From the NCBI RefSeq assembly GCF_029690045.1, contig NZ_CP121464.1, forward strand, positions 1-64,000: 64,000 nucleotides of DNA. Reading direction: 5' to 3'. The DNA is from Janthinobacterium rivuli. Lineage in GTDB: Bacteria > Pseudomonadota > Gammaproteobacteria > Burkholderiales > Burkholderiaceae_D. How positions within the stretch are numbered: the stretch's first letter is position 1; every line of letters starts with the position of its first letter. This document shows positions 1 through 10,584 of the stretch, piece by piece. The position numbers were made by a program, and so were the translations under genes. Below the pieces are notes generated by a model. The model did no database searches, was not told where the DNA came from, and worked only from the letters and a program-made list of their open reading frames with translations.

Positions 1-1396
1 ATGGATAATTTCTGGCAGGCCTGTTCCGCGCAGTTGGAACTGGAGCTGACACCGCAACAATTCAGTGCGTGGATCAAACCGCTTATCCCTCTCGATTACG
101 AAGAGGGCAAGCTGCGCATTGCTGCGCCCAATCGCTTCAAGCTCGATTGGGTCAAGACCCAGTTCGCCAGCCGCATCACTGCCCTGGCCATTCAGTACTT
201 CGAAGCGCCGACGGAAGTGCAGTTCGTGCTCGACCCGCGCCTGGCCCTGCCGAAGAAACCCGTCACCGCCAGCACCCCGGCCAGCGATCCGAATGGCGGC
301 GCGCCCAGCGCGCGCGCTGCGGAGCCGCAGCCCAGCGTGCCGGAACTGAGCATCGGCGCGGCGCCGCGCCGCGAGCAGAGCCGCATCAACACCGACCTGA
401 CCTTCGACAGCTTCGTGACCGGTAAGGCCAACCAATTGGCGCGCGCCGCCGCCATCCAGGTGGCGAACAATCCGGGCGTGTCATATAACCCACTGTTCTT
501 CTACGGCGGCGTCGGCCTCGGTAAAACCCACTTGATCCACGCCATCGGCAATCAGGTGATGGCCGACAATCCGGGTGCAAAAAATTCGCTACATCCACGC
601 AGAACAGTACGTTCGCGACGTAGTGACCGCTTACCAGCGCAAGGGTTTCGACGACTTCAAGCACTACTATCACTCGCTCGACATGCTGCTGATCGATGAT
701 ATCCAGTTCTTTGGCGGCAAAAGCCGCACGCAGGAAGAATTTTTCTATGCGTTCGAGGCATTGATTGCCGCGAAGAAACAGATCATCATCACCTCGGATA
801 CCTATCCGAAGGAAATCACGGGCATGGACGACCGCCTGATATCGCGTTTCGACTCGGGCCTGACGGTGGCCATCGAACCGCCGGAGCTGGAAATGCGCGT
901 GGCAATTTTGCTGAAAAAAGCCAAGCAGGAAGGCGTGACCTTCTCCGACGACGTGGCTTTCTTTGTCGCCAAGCATTTGCGCTCGAACGTGCGCGAGCTC
1001 GAAGGCGCGCTGCGCAAGATCCTCGCGTACTCGCGTTTCCATGGCAAAGACATCACCATCGATATCGTCAAGGAAGCCCTGAAGGACTTGCTGTCGGTGC
1101 AGAACCGCCAGATTTCCGTGGAAAACATCCAGAAAACCGTGGCCGACTTCTTCAATATCAAGGTTGCCGACATGTATTCGAAGCGCCGCCCCGCGAATAT
1201 CGCCCGGCCGCGCCAGATCGCCATGTACCTGGCCAAGGAATTGACACAGAAGAGCCTGCCGGAGATCGGCGAGCTGTTCGGCGGCCGCGACCACACCACG
1301 GTGCTGCATGCCGTGCGCAAGATCGCGCTGGACCGCACCAAGAACCCGGAATGCAACCATGAATTGCATGTGCTGGAGCAAACACTAAAAGGCTAA
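1..1396 (+). CDS. dnaA: Chromosomal replication initiator DnaA (frame interrupted)
   Basis: DnaA binds DnaA boxes at oriC and melts the origin. All four domains are visible: domain I (about residues 1-85), an Ala/Pro-rich linker, the AAA+ domain with Walker A GGVGLGKT at 169-176 and Walker B LLIDDIQ near 229-235, and the C-terminal box-binding signature [11 protein letters not shown] near 427. The protein is split between two frames. The first frame runs from base 1 and degenerates after codon 194; the second carries everything from there to the stop at 1394-1396. Removing one A from the six-A run at 579-584 restores a continuous protein of about 464 residues, a normal length for the family. 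As dnaA is essential, a sequencing or assembly error is the likeliest cause. No ribosome binding site is visible because the window opens at the ATG. Confidence 0.95.
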
Positions 1397-1545
1397 GGCC
1401 GCTTGGGCAAGACTGGCTCAAAACGTGCTTTACCCTTATCATCTGGGAGGGCGCCGCAGCCGGTCTGTCGGGGCTCCCCATGGCAACAATTGTTAAATTA
1501 ATACGTTAAACGTCGTACTGTTCAACCTATACATTGAGGATAAAT

Positions 1546-2652
1546 ATGCAATTGGTCAAAACCACCCGAGATACCCTTCTCCGGCCACTGCAGATCGTGA
1601 GCGGTATTGTCGAGCGTCGGCACACTATGCCGATTCTGGCCAATATCCTCATCCGCAAAGACGGTGAAAATGTCTCCTTCCTGTCGACCGACACCGAAGT
1701 GCAGATCACCACGCACGCGGAAATCGGTTCCGGCGCGGACGTCACCGGCACCACCGTGGCCGCGCGCAAGCTGCTGGACATCCTGCGCGCCCTGCCCGAA
1801 TCGGGCGACGTCACGATGACCCTGCTGAACAAGCGGCTGACCGTGCAAACGGGCAAGTCGCGTTTCGCCCTGCAAACCCTGGCGGCGGAAGAGTTTCCGA
1901 CCGTGCAACAGGCGGAAAGCTACAACGCGTCCGTCACCCTGCCGCAAAAAACGCTGAAACACCTGTTCAACATGGTGCATTTCTCGATGGCGCAGCAAGA
2001 CATCCGCTACTACCTGAACGGCTTGCTGCTGGTTCTGGATGGCAATAATGCCATCGCCGTGGCCACCGACGGCCACCGCCTGGCGTTTTGCCAGGTGGCC
2101 ACCGAGCAGACCTTCGCGCGCCAGGAAGTCATCATTCCGCGCAAGACCATCATCGAACTGCAGCGTCTGCTGGAAGAGAACGATGAGCCGGTGCAACTGG
2201 ACATCGCCGCCAACCAGGTGAAACTGACCTTTGCCGACATCGAGCTGATCTCGAAGCTGGTGGAAGGCAAGTTCCCCGACTACACGCGCGTGATTCCAAA
2301 AGGCTACAAAAACGACTTCACCATCGGCCGCGATGAACTGCTGCGCTCGCTGCAACGTGCCGCCATCATGACCAGCGACAAGTTCAAGGGCGTGCGCTGC
2401 ATCATCACCCCGGGCAGCATGAAGATCAGCTCGACCAATGCGGACCAGGAAGAAGCCGTCGAAGAGCTGGAAATCGACTACGGCGGCGACTCCGTCGACA
2501 TCGGCTTCAACGTGACGTATCTGCTGGACGTGCTGAACAACCTGAAATGCGAATACGTCAACATCGCGCTCGGTGATTCGAACTCGTCCGCCCTGATCTC
2601 CATCCCGGACAATGCCGACTTCAAGTATGTCGTCATGCCGATGCGGATTTAA
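1546..2652 (+). CDS. dnaN: DNA polymerase III beta sliding clamp
   Basis: DnaN is the ring-shaped processivity clamp that tethers DNA polymerase III and many repair proteins to DNA. The 368-residue product has the usual clamp length (E. coli 366) and begins MQLVKTTRDTLLRPLQIVSG, typical for betaproteobacteria; the C-terminus VVMPMRI matches the conserved MPMRL/I end that lies by the hydrophobic client-binding pocket. The ATG at 1546 is preferred over an upstream in-frame ATG because GAGGA at 1536-1540 is correctly spaced. It lies 149 bases after dnaA in the canonical dnaA-dnaN-gyrB order, and it is probably cotranscribed with dnaA. Confidence 0.97.
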   Translation: MQLVKTTRDTLLRPLQIVSGIVERRHTMPILANILIRKDGENVSFLSTDTEVQITTHAEIGSGADVTGTTVAARKLLDILRALPESGDVTMTLLNKRLTVQTGKSRFALQTLAAEEFPTVQQAESYNASVTLPQKTLKHLFNMVHFSMAQQDIRYYLNGLLLVLDGNNAIAVATDGHRLAFCQVATEQTFARQEVIIPRKTIIELQRLLEENDEPVQLDIAANQVKLTFADIELISKLVEGKFPDYTRVIPKGYKNDFTIGRDELLRSLQRAAIMTSDKFKGVRCIITPGSMKISSTNADQEEAVEELEIDYGGDSVDIGFNVTYLLDVLNNLKCEYVNIALGDSNSSALISIPDNADFKYVVMPMRI

Positions 2653-2668
2653 AGACCACAGCAGTGAT

Positions 2669-5304
<2,636 letters not shown>

Positions 5305-5328
5305 GTACGCCATCGGACACCAATTTGC

Positions 5329-5356
5329 AACGGCCTCATCTGAGGCCGTTTTCGTT
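5329..5356 (+). terminator. Rho-independent terminator of gyrB
   Basis: The stem ACGGCCTCA / TGAGGCCGT with a short CT loop is followed by TTTTCGTTT, 24 bases after the gyrB stop. It marks the left limit of the A+T-rich island. Confidence 0.85.
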
Positions 5357-5594
5357 TGTAAACCGATAGGAGAATCAGGAACATACTCAAAATCCCCACA
5401 TGCCACATCAAAAAATATCACTCAGATCTAATACCGTTTCTGAAGTCATTGGTAAAATTAAATATAGTTGTTAATTTTAAAATTTTAATATATTGTAAGC
5501 AATAGCAACTGCAGTTCAGTCATCATAAGGTTCCACCGTAAGTTAATGGCCAACGGCTCTTCAGGCCCAATGCATCATTCCAAGAAAGAGTGAC
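5357..5594. other. A+T-rich spacer at left edge of island
   Basis: No gene is seen here. Base composition drops sharply (runs such as TTAATTTTAAAATTTTAATA around 5470), consistent with promoter DNA for the small gene at 5595 and with the left boundary of the inserted segment. I see no obvious direct repeat or attachment site. Confidence 0.5.
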
Positions 5595-5819
5595 ATGAAG
5601 CAATATATGAATTTGGGTAGAGATTCCGGTGTGGCGGCATACGAAACGGGCGCAGGATCGATAACTGTGCAGTTTAAAACCGGGAAAACTTATCTATATA
5701 CCAATAATAGTGCTGGCGCCGTCCATGTCACTACTATGCAGAAATTGGCAGAAAATGGCCGAGGACTCAACAGCTTCATCAGCCGTAACGTTCGATCAGG
5801 GTATGAGCGTAGCTGGTAG
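5595..5819 (+). CDS. Small KTSC-like protein
   Basis: The 74-residue product is basic and compact. It has the pattern Y-(E/D)-x(6)-V-x-F-x-(T/N)-G-K-x-Y-x-Y around residues 16-36 and a GRGLNSFISRNVR end, which resembles the small KTSC domain family of unknown function. AAGAAAGAG at 5582-5590 is a fair ribosome binding site for the ATG at 5595. It is the first gene of the low-G+C island and lies 265 bases before the methyltransferase gene. A role in the restriction-modification locus is possible but unsupported. The family assignment rests on pattern memory only. Confidence 0.6.
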   Translation: MKQYMNLGRDSGVAAYETGAGSITVQFKTGKTYLYTNNSAGAVHVTTMQKLAENGRGLNSFISRNVRSGYERSW

Positions 5820-5883
5820 CAATACTTCTAAATTCGCTTTTTCGGCGTATTTTTTTGCATTTTTGATAATTTCTTAAGATGCA

Positions 5884-5989
5884 AAGTGGCTTTTTTGAAC
5901 ATATGTCATTTAAGCCACTTGCTTTACTTCGCTTCAAATCCTTGTGGGTACCCACGGCAGCACTGGTTTAACATACAGTATAATGTTAA
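5884..5989. promoter_or_regulatory. Inverted repeats and -10 box upstream of the methyltransferase
   Basis: Two inverted repeats lie in the 265-base gap. AAGTGGCTT (5884-5892) pairs with AAGCCACTT (5912-5920). TTAACAT (5968-5974) pairs with ATGTTAA (5983-5989), and this second palindrome overlaps a perfect TATAAT hexamer at 5979-5984. No good -35 box is seen at standard spacing. An operator controlling the restriction-modification genes is a reasonable inference. Confidence 0.45.
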
Positions 5990-6084
5990 CCGCAGATTTC
6001 CTTGCATCATAGCTATCGTTGTACATAGCTATGAGCTGACAAGAAAATCCTAACGCCGCGCGCATATCCCAGAGAAGAGAAAAC

Positions 6085-7452
6085 ATGATTCCCATTAGTG
6101 ATGAGCTTACCCTGCTGGAGCAGGTACTTGAAAGCTATGACCTAAAATACATCGCTGAACACCTAAATCAGGTATCCCCGGGCAGGTGGACACGTGAATT
6201 ATTGAAGCGGTGGGTTGGTGCGAAAGAAGAACTTCGACTAAGTGAGGCAGAGTTCAATCATCTGCAAACACTCATTCCTGAAGCTCCGCATCGTAAAAAT
6301 CACGACTTCGACTTCATCGACCTCTTCGCTGGAATCGGTGGCATCCGCAAAGGCTTTGAAGAAGCGGGAGGTCGATGTGTTTTTACCAGCGAATGGAATC
6401 CTTACGCCGTTCGAACCTACAAAGCCAACCATTACAGTGACCCTCTAAATCATAAGTTCAACTCGGATATCCGTGAAGTGACGTTGAGCGCTAAACCAGA
6501 TGTCACAGAGGCTGAAGCGTATCGATTTATCGAGGCTAACGTACCTGATCACGACGTACTACTGGCTGGCTTTCCATGTCAGCCATTCTCGATTGCTGGT
6601 GTATCCAAGAAAAATTCGCTAGGCCGCAAACATGGCTTCGAATGTGACACGCAAGGCACCCTCTTCTTCGATGTGGCGAGGATAATTGCAGCAAAGCGAC
6701 CAGTCGCATTTGTACTTGAAAACGTAAAAAATCTGAAGAGCCATGACAAGGGCAATACCTTCCGTGTAATTATGAAGGCACTTGACGAACTCGGCTATTG
6801 GGTTGCGGACGCTGATAGCAGCAGCAATGAGGACTATAAAATCATCGATGGCAGACACTTCGTTCCCCAACATCGCGAACGGATTGTGCTCGTAGGCTTC
6901 CGCAAAGACCTCAATGTACATGAGGGTTTTAGCCTCAAGGACGTAGCAAACCTGTATCCAAAAGTTAAGCCTACCTTGGGCGATATCCTTGAGAAGGAAG
7001 TTCAACCGAACTACATACTAACGCCAAAGCTGTGGCAGTATTTGTTCAACTACTCCATCAAGCACAAGGCCAAAGGTAATGGCTTCGGTTACGGACTTGT
7101 AAAGGCCCACGAAGTCACGCGTACATTGTCTGCTCGCTACTACAAAGATGGCTCTGAGATTCTTATTGATCGCGGCTTTGATCCTAAACTTGATCTCGAA
7201 CACAAAAAGAATCTTGAGAATCGTCCTCGCCGTCTAACACCTCGTGAGTGTGCTCGCCTCATGGGGTACGATGCTCCTGGAGAGTATGGTTTTCGCATTC
7301 CCGTATCTGACACTCAAGCCTATAAACAGTTCGGCAATTCCGTTGTCGTTCCTGTATTTGCGGCGGTTGCAAAACTAATGAAAGATCGAATCATTAGTGC
7401 AAAGATATTGGCAGCACAACAACCTCGTGATCGCAACAGGTTCGTAGCGTAA
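6085..7452 (+). CDS. dcm: Dcm-type DNA (cytosine-5) methyltransferase, probable CCWGG
   Basis: This enzyme methylates the C5 position of the inner cytosine in a short DNA site using S-adenosylmethionine. The motifs are in order: motif I DLFAGIGG (79-86), motif [13 protein letters not shown] with catalytic Cys165, motif VI ENV (212-214), motif VIII QHRER (262-266) and motif [11 protein letters not shown] (415-424). The whole protein aligns by eye with E. coli Dcm, including the N-terminal extension [19 protein letters not shown] and the segments [12 protein letters not shown] and [10 protein letters not shown], so CCWGG is the expected target. The 455 residues compare with 472 in E. coli. vsr follows after two bases, as in E. 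coli, but unlike there an endonuclease gene is also present. Base composition is lower in G+C than flanking genes. Confidence 0.93.
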   Translation: MIPISDELTLLEQVLESYDLKYIAEHLNQVSPGRWTRELLKRWVGAKEELRLSEAEFNHLQTLIPEAPHRKNHDFDFIDLFAGIGGIRKGFEEAGGRCVFTSEWNPYAVRTYKANHYSDPLNHKFNSDIREVTLSAKPDVTEAEAYRFIEANVPDHDVLLAGFPCQPFSIAGVSKKNSLGRKHGFECDTQGTLFFDVARIIAAKRPVAFVLENVKNLKSHDKGNTFRVIMKALDELGYWVADADSSSNEDYKIIDGRHFVPQHRERIVLVGFRKDLNVHEGFSLKDVANLYPKVKPTLGDILEKEVQPNYILTPKLWQYLFNYSIKHKAKGNGFGYGLVKAHEVTRTLSARYYKDGSEILIDRGFDPKLDLEHKKNLENRPRRLTPRECARLMGYDAPGEYGFRIPVSDTQAYKQFGNSVVVPVFAAVAKLMKDRIISAKILAAQQPRDRNRFVA

Positions 7453-7454
7453 GC

Positions 7455-7916
7455 ATGACTGACGTTCACAGCCTGGAGAGTCGCAGTAAGAACATGCGGG
7501 CGATCCGGGCGAAGAACACTAGCCCAGAGCTCACTCTTCGCAAAATACTCTTCGCCCGCGGCTTGCGTTTTCGCCTTCACGTGAATGCACTTCCGGGCAA
7601 ACCAGATATCGTTCTACCCAAATACCGTGTAGCCATATTTGTCCATGGCTGCTTTTGGCATGGGCACAACTGTTATCTATTCAAACTTCCGAGAACCAGG
7701 CGAGAGTTCTGGGAAGCCAAAATCTCAAAAAATAAACAACGTGACATCCGCGATAACGAGGCTCTAGTGCGAGCGGGCTGGAGTGTGCTAAGTGTATGGG
7801 AGTGTGCCCTGAAAGGCAGACTTAAATGGGATACAAACGAACTAGCTGATCGCATAACGACATGGATTTACGCCAACTCTGGCAGAGAGAGCAAGACTGA
7901 AATAAAGCACCAATAG
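7455..7916 (+). CDS. vsr: Very-short-patch mismatch endonuclease Vsr
   Basis: Vsr nicks 5' of the T in T:G mismatches that arise when 5-methylcytosine in a Dcm site deaminates, starting very-short-patch repair. The 153-residue protein preserves E. coli numbering strikingly well: Asp51 in LPGKPDIVLPKYR, His64, Cys66, His69, His71, Cys73 and Cys117, covering the active site and the structural zinc site (FVHGCFWHGHNC). The ATG lies two bases after the dcm stop, indicating cotranscription and matched specificity. Length is normal. It is the expected companion of a CCWGG methyltransferase. Confidence 0.95.
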   Translation: MTDVHSLESRSKNMRAIRAKNTSPELTLRKILFARGLRFRLHVNALPGKPDIVLPKYRVAIFVHGCFWHGHNCYLFKLPRTRREFWEAKISKNKQRDIRDNEALVRAGWSVLSVWECALKGRLKWDTNELADRITTWIYANSGRESKTEIKHQ

Positions 7917-8108
7917 CAAGGATACGATACTTCCCGGCAACAATACACGACCCGGCATTGACCAGTAAACTCCTAGTAAAAAATACGTAACACATTGAAT
8001 ATTAAGAGAAATATTTTCCTTCAGATGCAATTCGTAATATTTTCAACAAAATAAATCTTCCTATCATCATTTCCTTGTGGTATCTTTTGATCTTACACAG
8101 GAGAAACG

Positions 8109-9650
8109 ATGAACATCCAGCTACCACCTTCAGCATCAGAATTCGAACATAACCCCAGTTCGATGCATGAACTAAGTGCCCTACTAGGCAACATTGGTGC
8201 GGATGTCGCCTTTCTGAAAGTTTTGCCGAAAAATGCAAATGATAAGAATCAGATCTACATAGCTTCCGACTTCGGGGTGATTTTTGACTTGTTCGATGTA
8301 ACGCTGTCTGAACGCGGTGAAAGCACCAGCGAAACAAAAGATCGTTCGGCCCCCGGCAAACGAATTCCTGAGGCAGTCTTCAACGATTTTGCATGGCTGC
8401 GACGCGACCGTACAGAAGTCAAGGCCCGCCGTGTAAAGGCTATCATTTACACACAGTATCCTGAAGCAAGGTTATCCGGACTGCAAACGATAGACGGATC
8501 GATGCCGCCGTCGCTCTCTGTCAACTTCACAAAACTGAATCCAGATGCCAAACGACTTTTGGTACTAGCAAGACTTGCTCGCGGTAAGTGTGTGGGTCTT
8601 GTATGCGTCGACATGAGCCCTGGCTTTGAAGCAGAAATCAAAGAGCTACCTGGATTTGAACGTGCTCCAGCGTGCAAGCGCCTGACAATTGAACAGAATC
8701 GCAGCGCTGAACTTGAAGCACGCCTTGCTTCAGTTGTAGGGAAACAACTCCGTGGCTGCCGACTTGATGCCTTTGGACAAACGCTACCGTTCTCTGGAAC
8801 TCAGGTCTGCGGTTATACCCTAGAGCACGCACTCGGCATTGTTCCAAATTCAAACAAAGATGGCGACTTATTCGGTATCGAGCTCAAAACTCATACGAAA
8901 CCGAAAGTCACACTATTTACCCCAGAGCCAGACGGAGGAGTTTATGCTAAAGACTTCACTACGTTCATGAAAACGTATGGATATCTTGATGCCGACGGCG
9001 ACTACCGAGTAACCGGCTTGCACCGCGCAAATGAAGTGTGCTCAAAATCAGGCCTCACTTTGCAGGTGCGCGAATGTCGCCAAGATTCTGACGGTGCGGT
9101 TTGCGCATATCCCTATAATCCCAAAACGCCGCTTACACCAAAACTCGACAGCATTGATGTCGCGCTAGTCGGCCCAAAAGGCGAAGTTGCTGCCTCTTGG
9201 AGCCTAGAGAGGTTGATGAACTGCTGGGGTGCAAAGCATAACGAGGTTGTATATTTAACTGCATCAAAAAACACAAATCCAAATGTAAATGAACATGCTC
9301 AAGGATATGAGCACCTCGTCACATTTGGCGAAAAAGTTATGTGGTGCAGAGACACTACTGCGGAAAAGTTACTCAATGCGATCAATAGCGGAGTTATCTA
9401 TCTTGATCCCGCACCTAAACTACATGCAACTGACCCTGCAAAGAACAAACGCCGTGCGCAATGGCGTGTCAACGATATCACCAAGGCAGCGCATGCGTTG
9501 TATCAACACGTTGAGTTCCGACAGATCATAACGACGGAAAATATGATCCAATTCAGAACACAACCTGATATGCAAAAAACAGCTCCTACACAAAGCATAC
9601 TATTCCCTGATGTAGAAGTAGAGATGGAAGAAGTAAACGTAAAAATCTAA
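8109..9650 (+). CDS. MvaI/BcnI-family type II restriction endonuclease with N-terminal extension
   Basis: Probable cognate nuclease of the upstream methyltransferase. The C-terminal half has the family hallmarks: GYTLEHALGI (Glu239), then GDLFGIELKTH, giving a PD-(D/E)xK-type core Asp253...Glu258-Leu-Lys260, followed by VTLFTPEPDGG. MvaI itself cuts CCWGG and BcnI cuts CCSGG, so pairing with a Dcm-type methylase fits CCWGG. At 513 residues it is about twice the size of MvaI or BcnI; residues 1-200 form an extra region whose segment FLKVLPKNANDKNQIYI resembles the start of the next gene's product. AGGAGA at 8098-8103 supports the start. It follows vsr after 192 A+T-rich bases, so it may have its own promoter. 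Confidence 0.85.
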   Translation: MNIQLPPSASEFEHNPSSMHELSALLGNIGADVAFLKVLPKNANDKNQIYIASDFGVIFDLFDVTLSERGESTSETKDRSAPGKRIPEAVFNDFAWLRRDRTEVKARRVKAIIYTQYPEARLSGLQTIDGSMPPSLSVNFTKLNPDAKRLLVLARLARGKCVGLVCVDMSPGFEAEIKELPGFERAPACKRLTIEQNRSAELEARLASVVGKQLRGCRLDAFGQTLPFSGTQVCGYTLEHALGIVPNSNKDGDLFGIELKTHTKPKVTLFTPEPDGGVYAKDFTTFMKTYGYLDADGDYRVTGLHRANEVCSKSGLTLQVRECRQDSDGAVCAYPYNPKTPLTPKLDSIDVALVGPKGEVAASWSLERLMNCWGAKHNEVVYLTASKNTNPNVNEHAQGYEHLVTFGEKVMWCRDTTAEKLLNAINSGVIYLDPAPKLHATDPAKNKRRAQWRVNDITKAAHALYQHVEFRQIITTENMIQFRTQPDMQKTAPTQSILFPDVEVEMEEVNVKI

Positions 9651-9671
9651 CCTATGTGATAGAGGAAAATG

Positions 9672-10130
9672 ATGAAACTCGGCTGTTTGATTGCATCGAA
9701 TGATTGGGAAGCGCCATTTTTCAAGGTGCTTGCGAAGAATGATACTGGTGAAGGGAAGGGCCATCAGGCAGGAGTTCTGATACCAAAATCTCTCCGCCAA
9801 TATTTTCCTCAGCTAAGCGGGGTGACCTCGTCCAGACAACCAACCATCGATCAGAGAGTCAATGCAGAACTATACATTGGAGAACAGTTCCTAAGCATTG
9901 TGGATACACGATATCAATATCAGTCATGGAGTGACACGCGATCACACGAGGCCCGTCTGACAGATCAACTTGGACCGATACATCGTATTGCTCAAAGAGG
10001 TGATGTTCTCGTTATGCAGCGCAGTACTCTCACCGAAAATCTCTTCAGACTAACACTGGTGAAGAAGTCGGGCCAATATTTTGAGTTAGTACGACCAGCA
10101 ATTGGCCGCCGCCGCTGGGGGCCCCTTTAA
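9672..10130 (+). CDS. Stand-alone EcoRII-N/B3-like DNA-binding domain protein
   Basis: The 152-residue protein contains FFKVLAKNDTGEGKGHQAG followed by VLIPKSLRQYFPQL, the pattern (F-K-x-L-x-x-NDTG-x(3)-GHQ-x-G-x-x-IPK) that I associate with the N-terminal effector-binding domain of EcoRII and the B3-like domain of related restriction enzymes. In EcoRII that domain binds a second CCWGG copy and restrains the catalytic domain. Here it is a separate gene starting 21 bases after the endonuclease stop, with GAGG at 9662-9665; the second of two tandem ATGs (9672) is better spaced than the first (9669). No nuclease motif is seen. A regulatory or specificity partner of the endonuclease is inferred. 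Confidence 0.7.
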   Translation: MKLGCLIASNDWEAPFFKVLAKNDTGEGKGHQAGVLIPKSLRQYFPQLSGVTSSRQPTIDQRVNAELYIGEQFLSIVDTRYQYQSWSDTRSHEARLTDQLGPIHRIAQRGDVLVMQRSTLTENLFRLTLVKKSGQYFELVRPAIGRRRWGPL

Positions 10131-10584
10131 ATAACTAGTCGCCGCGATATCAACTTTACTGATTCGTGGCGGTTCTTAAGGTGAAAAATGAAATAATGAA
10201 ATCCTTATTTTATGTTGACGCTATCAAGCCGCCTTCGGCAGCAGCACTTCCCCAAAGGTTTACAACACTTGTTCCAACTTGCCGCCCAACATCGCGTCAA
10301 GACGCCGACGATGCTGGCGGTGATATCCTGATTGGTCTTACAGCACCAGGTGGTTTGCAGCATGGCTTCGGTATAGCTGTACTGATCGAGCAATAAGCGC
10401 CCTTCCTTCACACTGTGGCGGCAGCAGGACAGTGCCCACCGTTTTCCTCGCCCCATCTCCCCACTGCCGCCAAGAAACCAGTACACTAGTTCCTGAGCGC
10501 AACTATTTTCTGCGCGCGCCATGCCGCCTGCCGTTCCGGGAGGCGTCCCTGCCGCAAGGCGTGTTGTCTGCCTGGACAAATGCA
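10131..10584. other. Right edge of the A+T-rich island
   Basis: No intact gene is visible. The A+T-rich sequence gives way to high-G+C sequence near 10225. The segment contains a decayed minus-strand coding remnant (10224-10430) and presumably the promoter of the diguanylate cyclase gene. I found no clear attachment-site repeat matching the left edge. Confidence 0.45.
10224..10430 (-). pseudogene. Frameshifted C-terminal gene remnant
   Basis: On the minus strand one frame reads RLLLDQYSYTEAMLQTTWCC and onward to about 10310, and a neighbouring frame continues RLDAMLGGKLEQVL, a stop, then TFGEVLLPKAA and a stop at 10224-10226. The two pieces look like one former C-terminus broken by a frameshift and an in-frame stop. 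I cannot name the parent family. It may be the tail of a host gene disrupted when the island inserted. Confidence 0.35.

Noticed and set aside
1397..1545. Possible oriC or DnaA boxes between dnaA and dnaN
   Set aside because: No TTATCCACA-type word is present; the origin is probably upstream of dnaA, at the other end of the record.
10166..10396. 76-residue plus-strand open frame
   Set aside because: It runs antisense to the degenerate minus-strand gene tail, and its second half is the shadow of that remnant.
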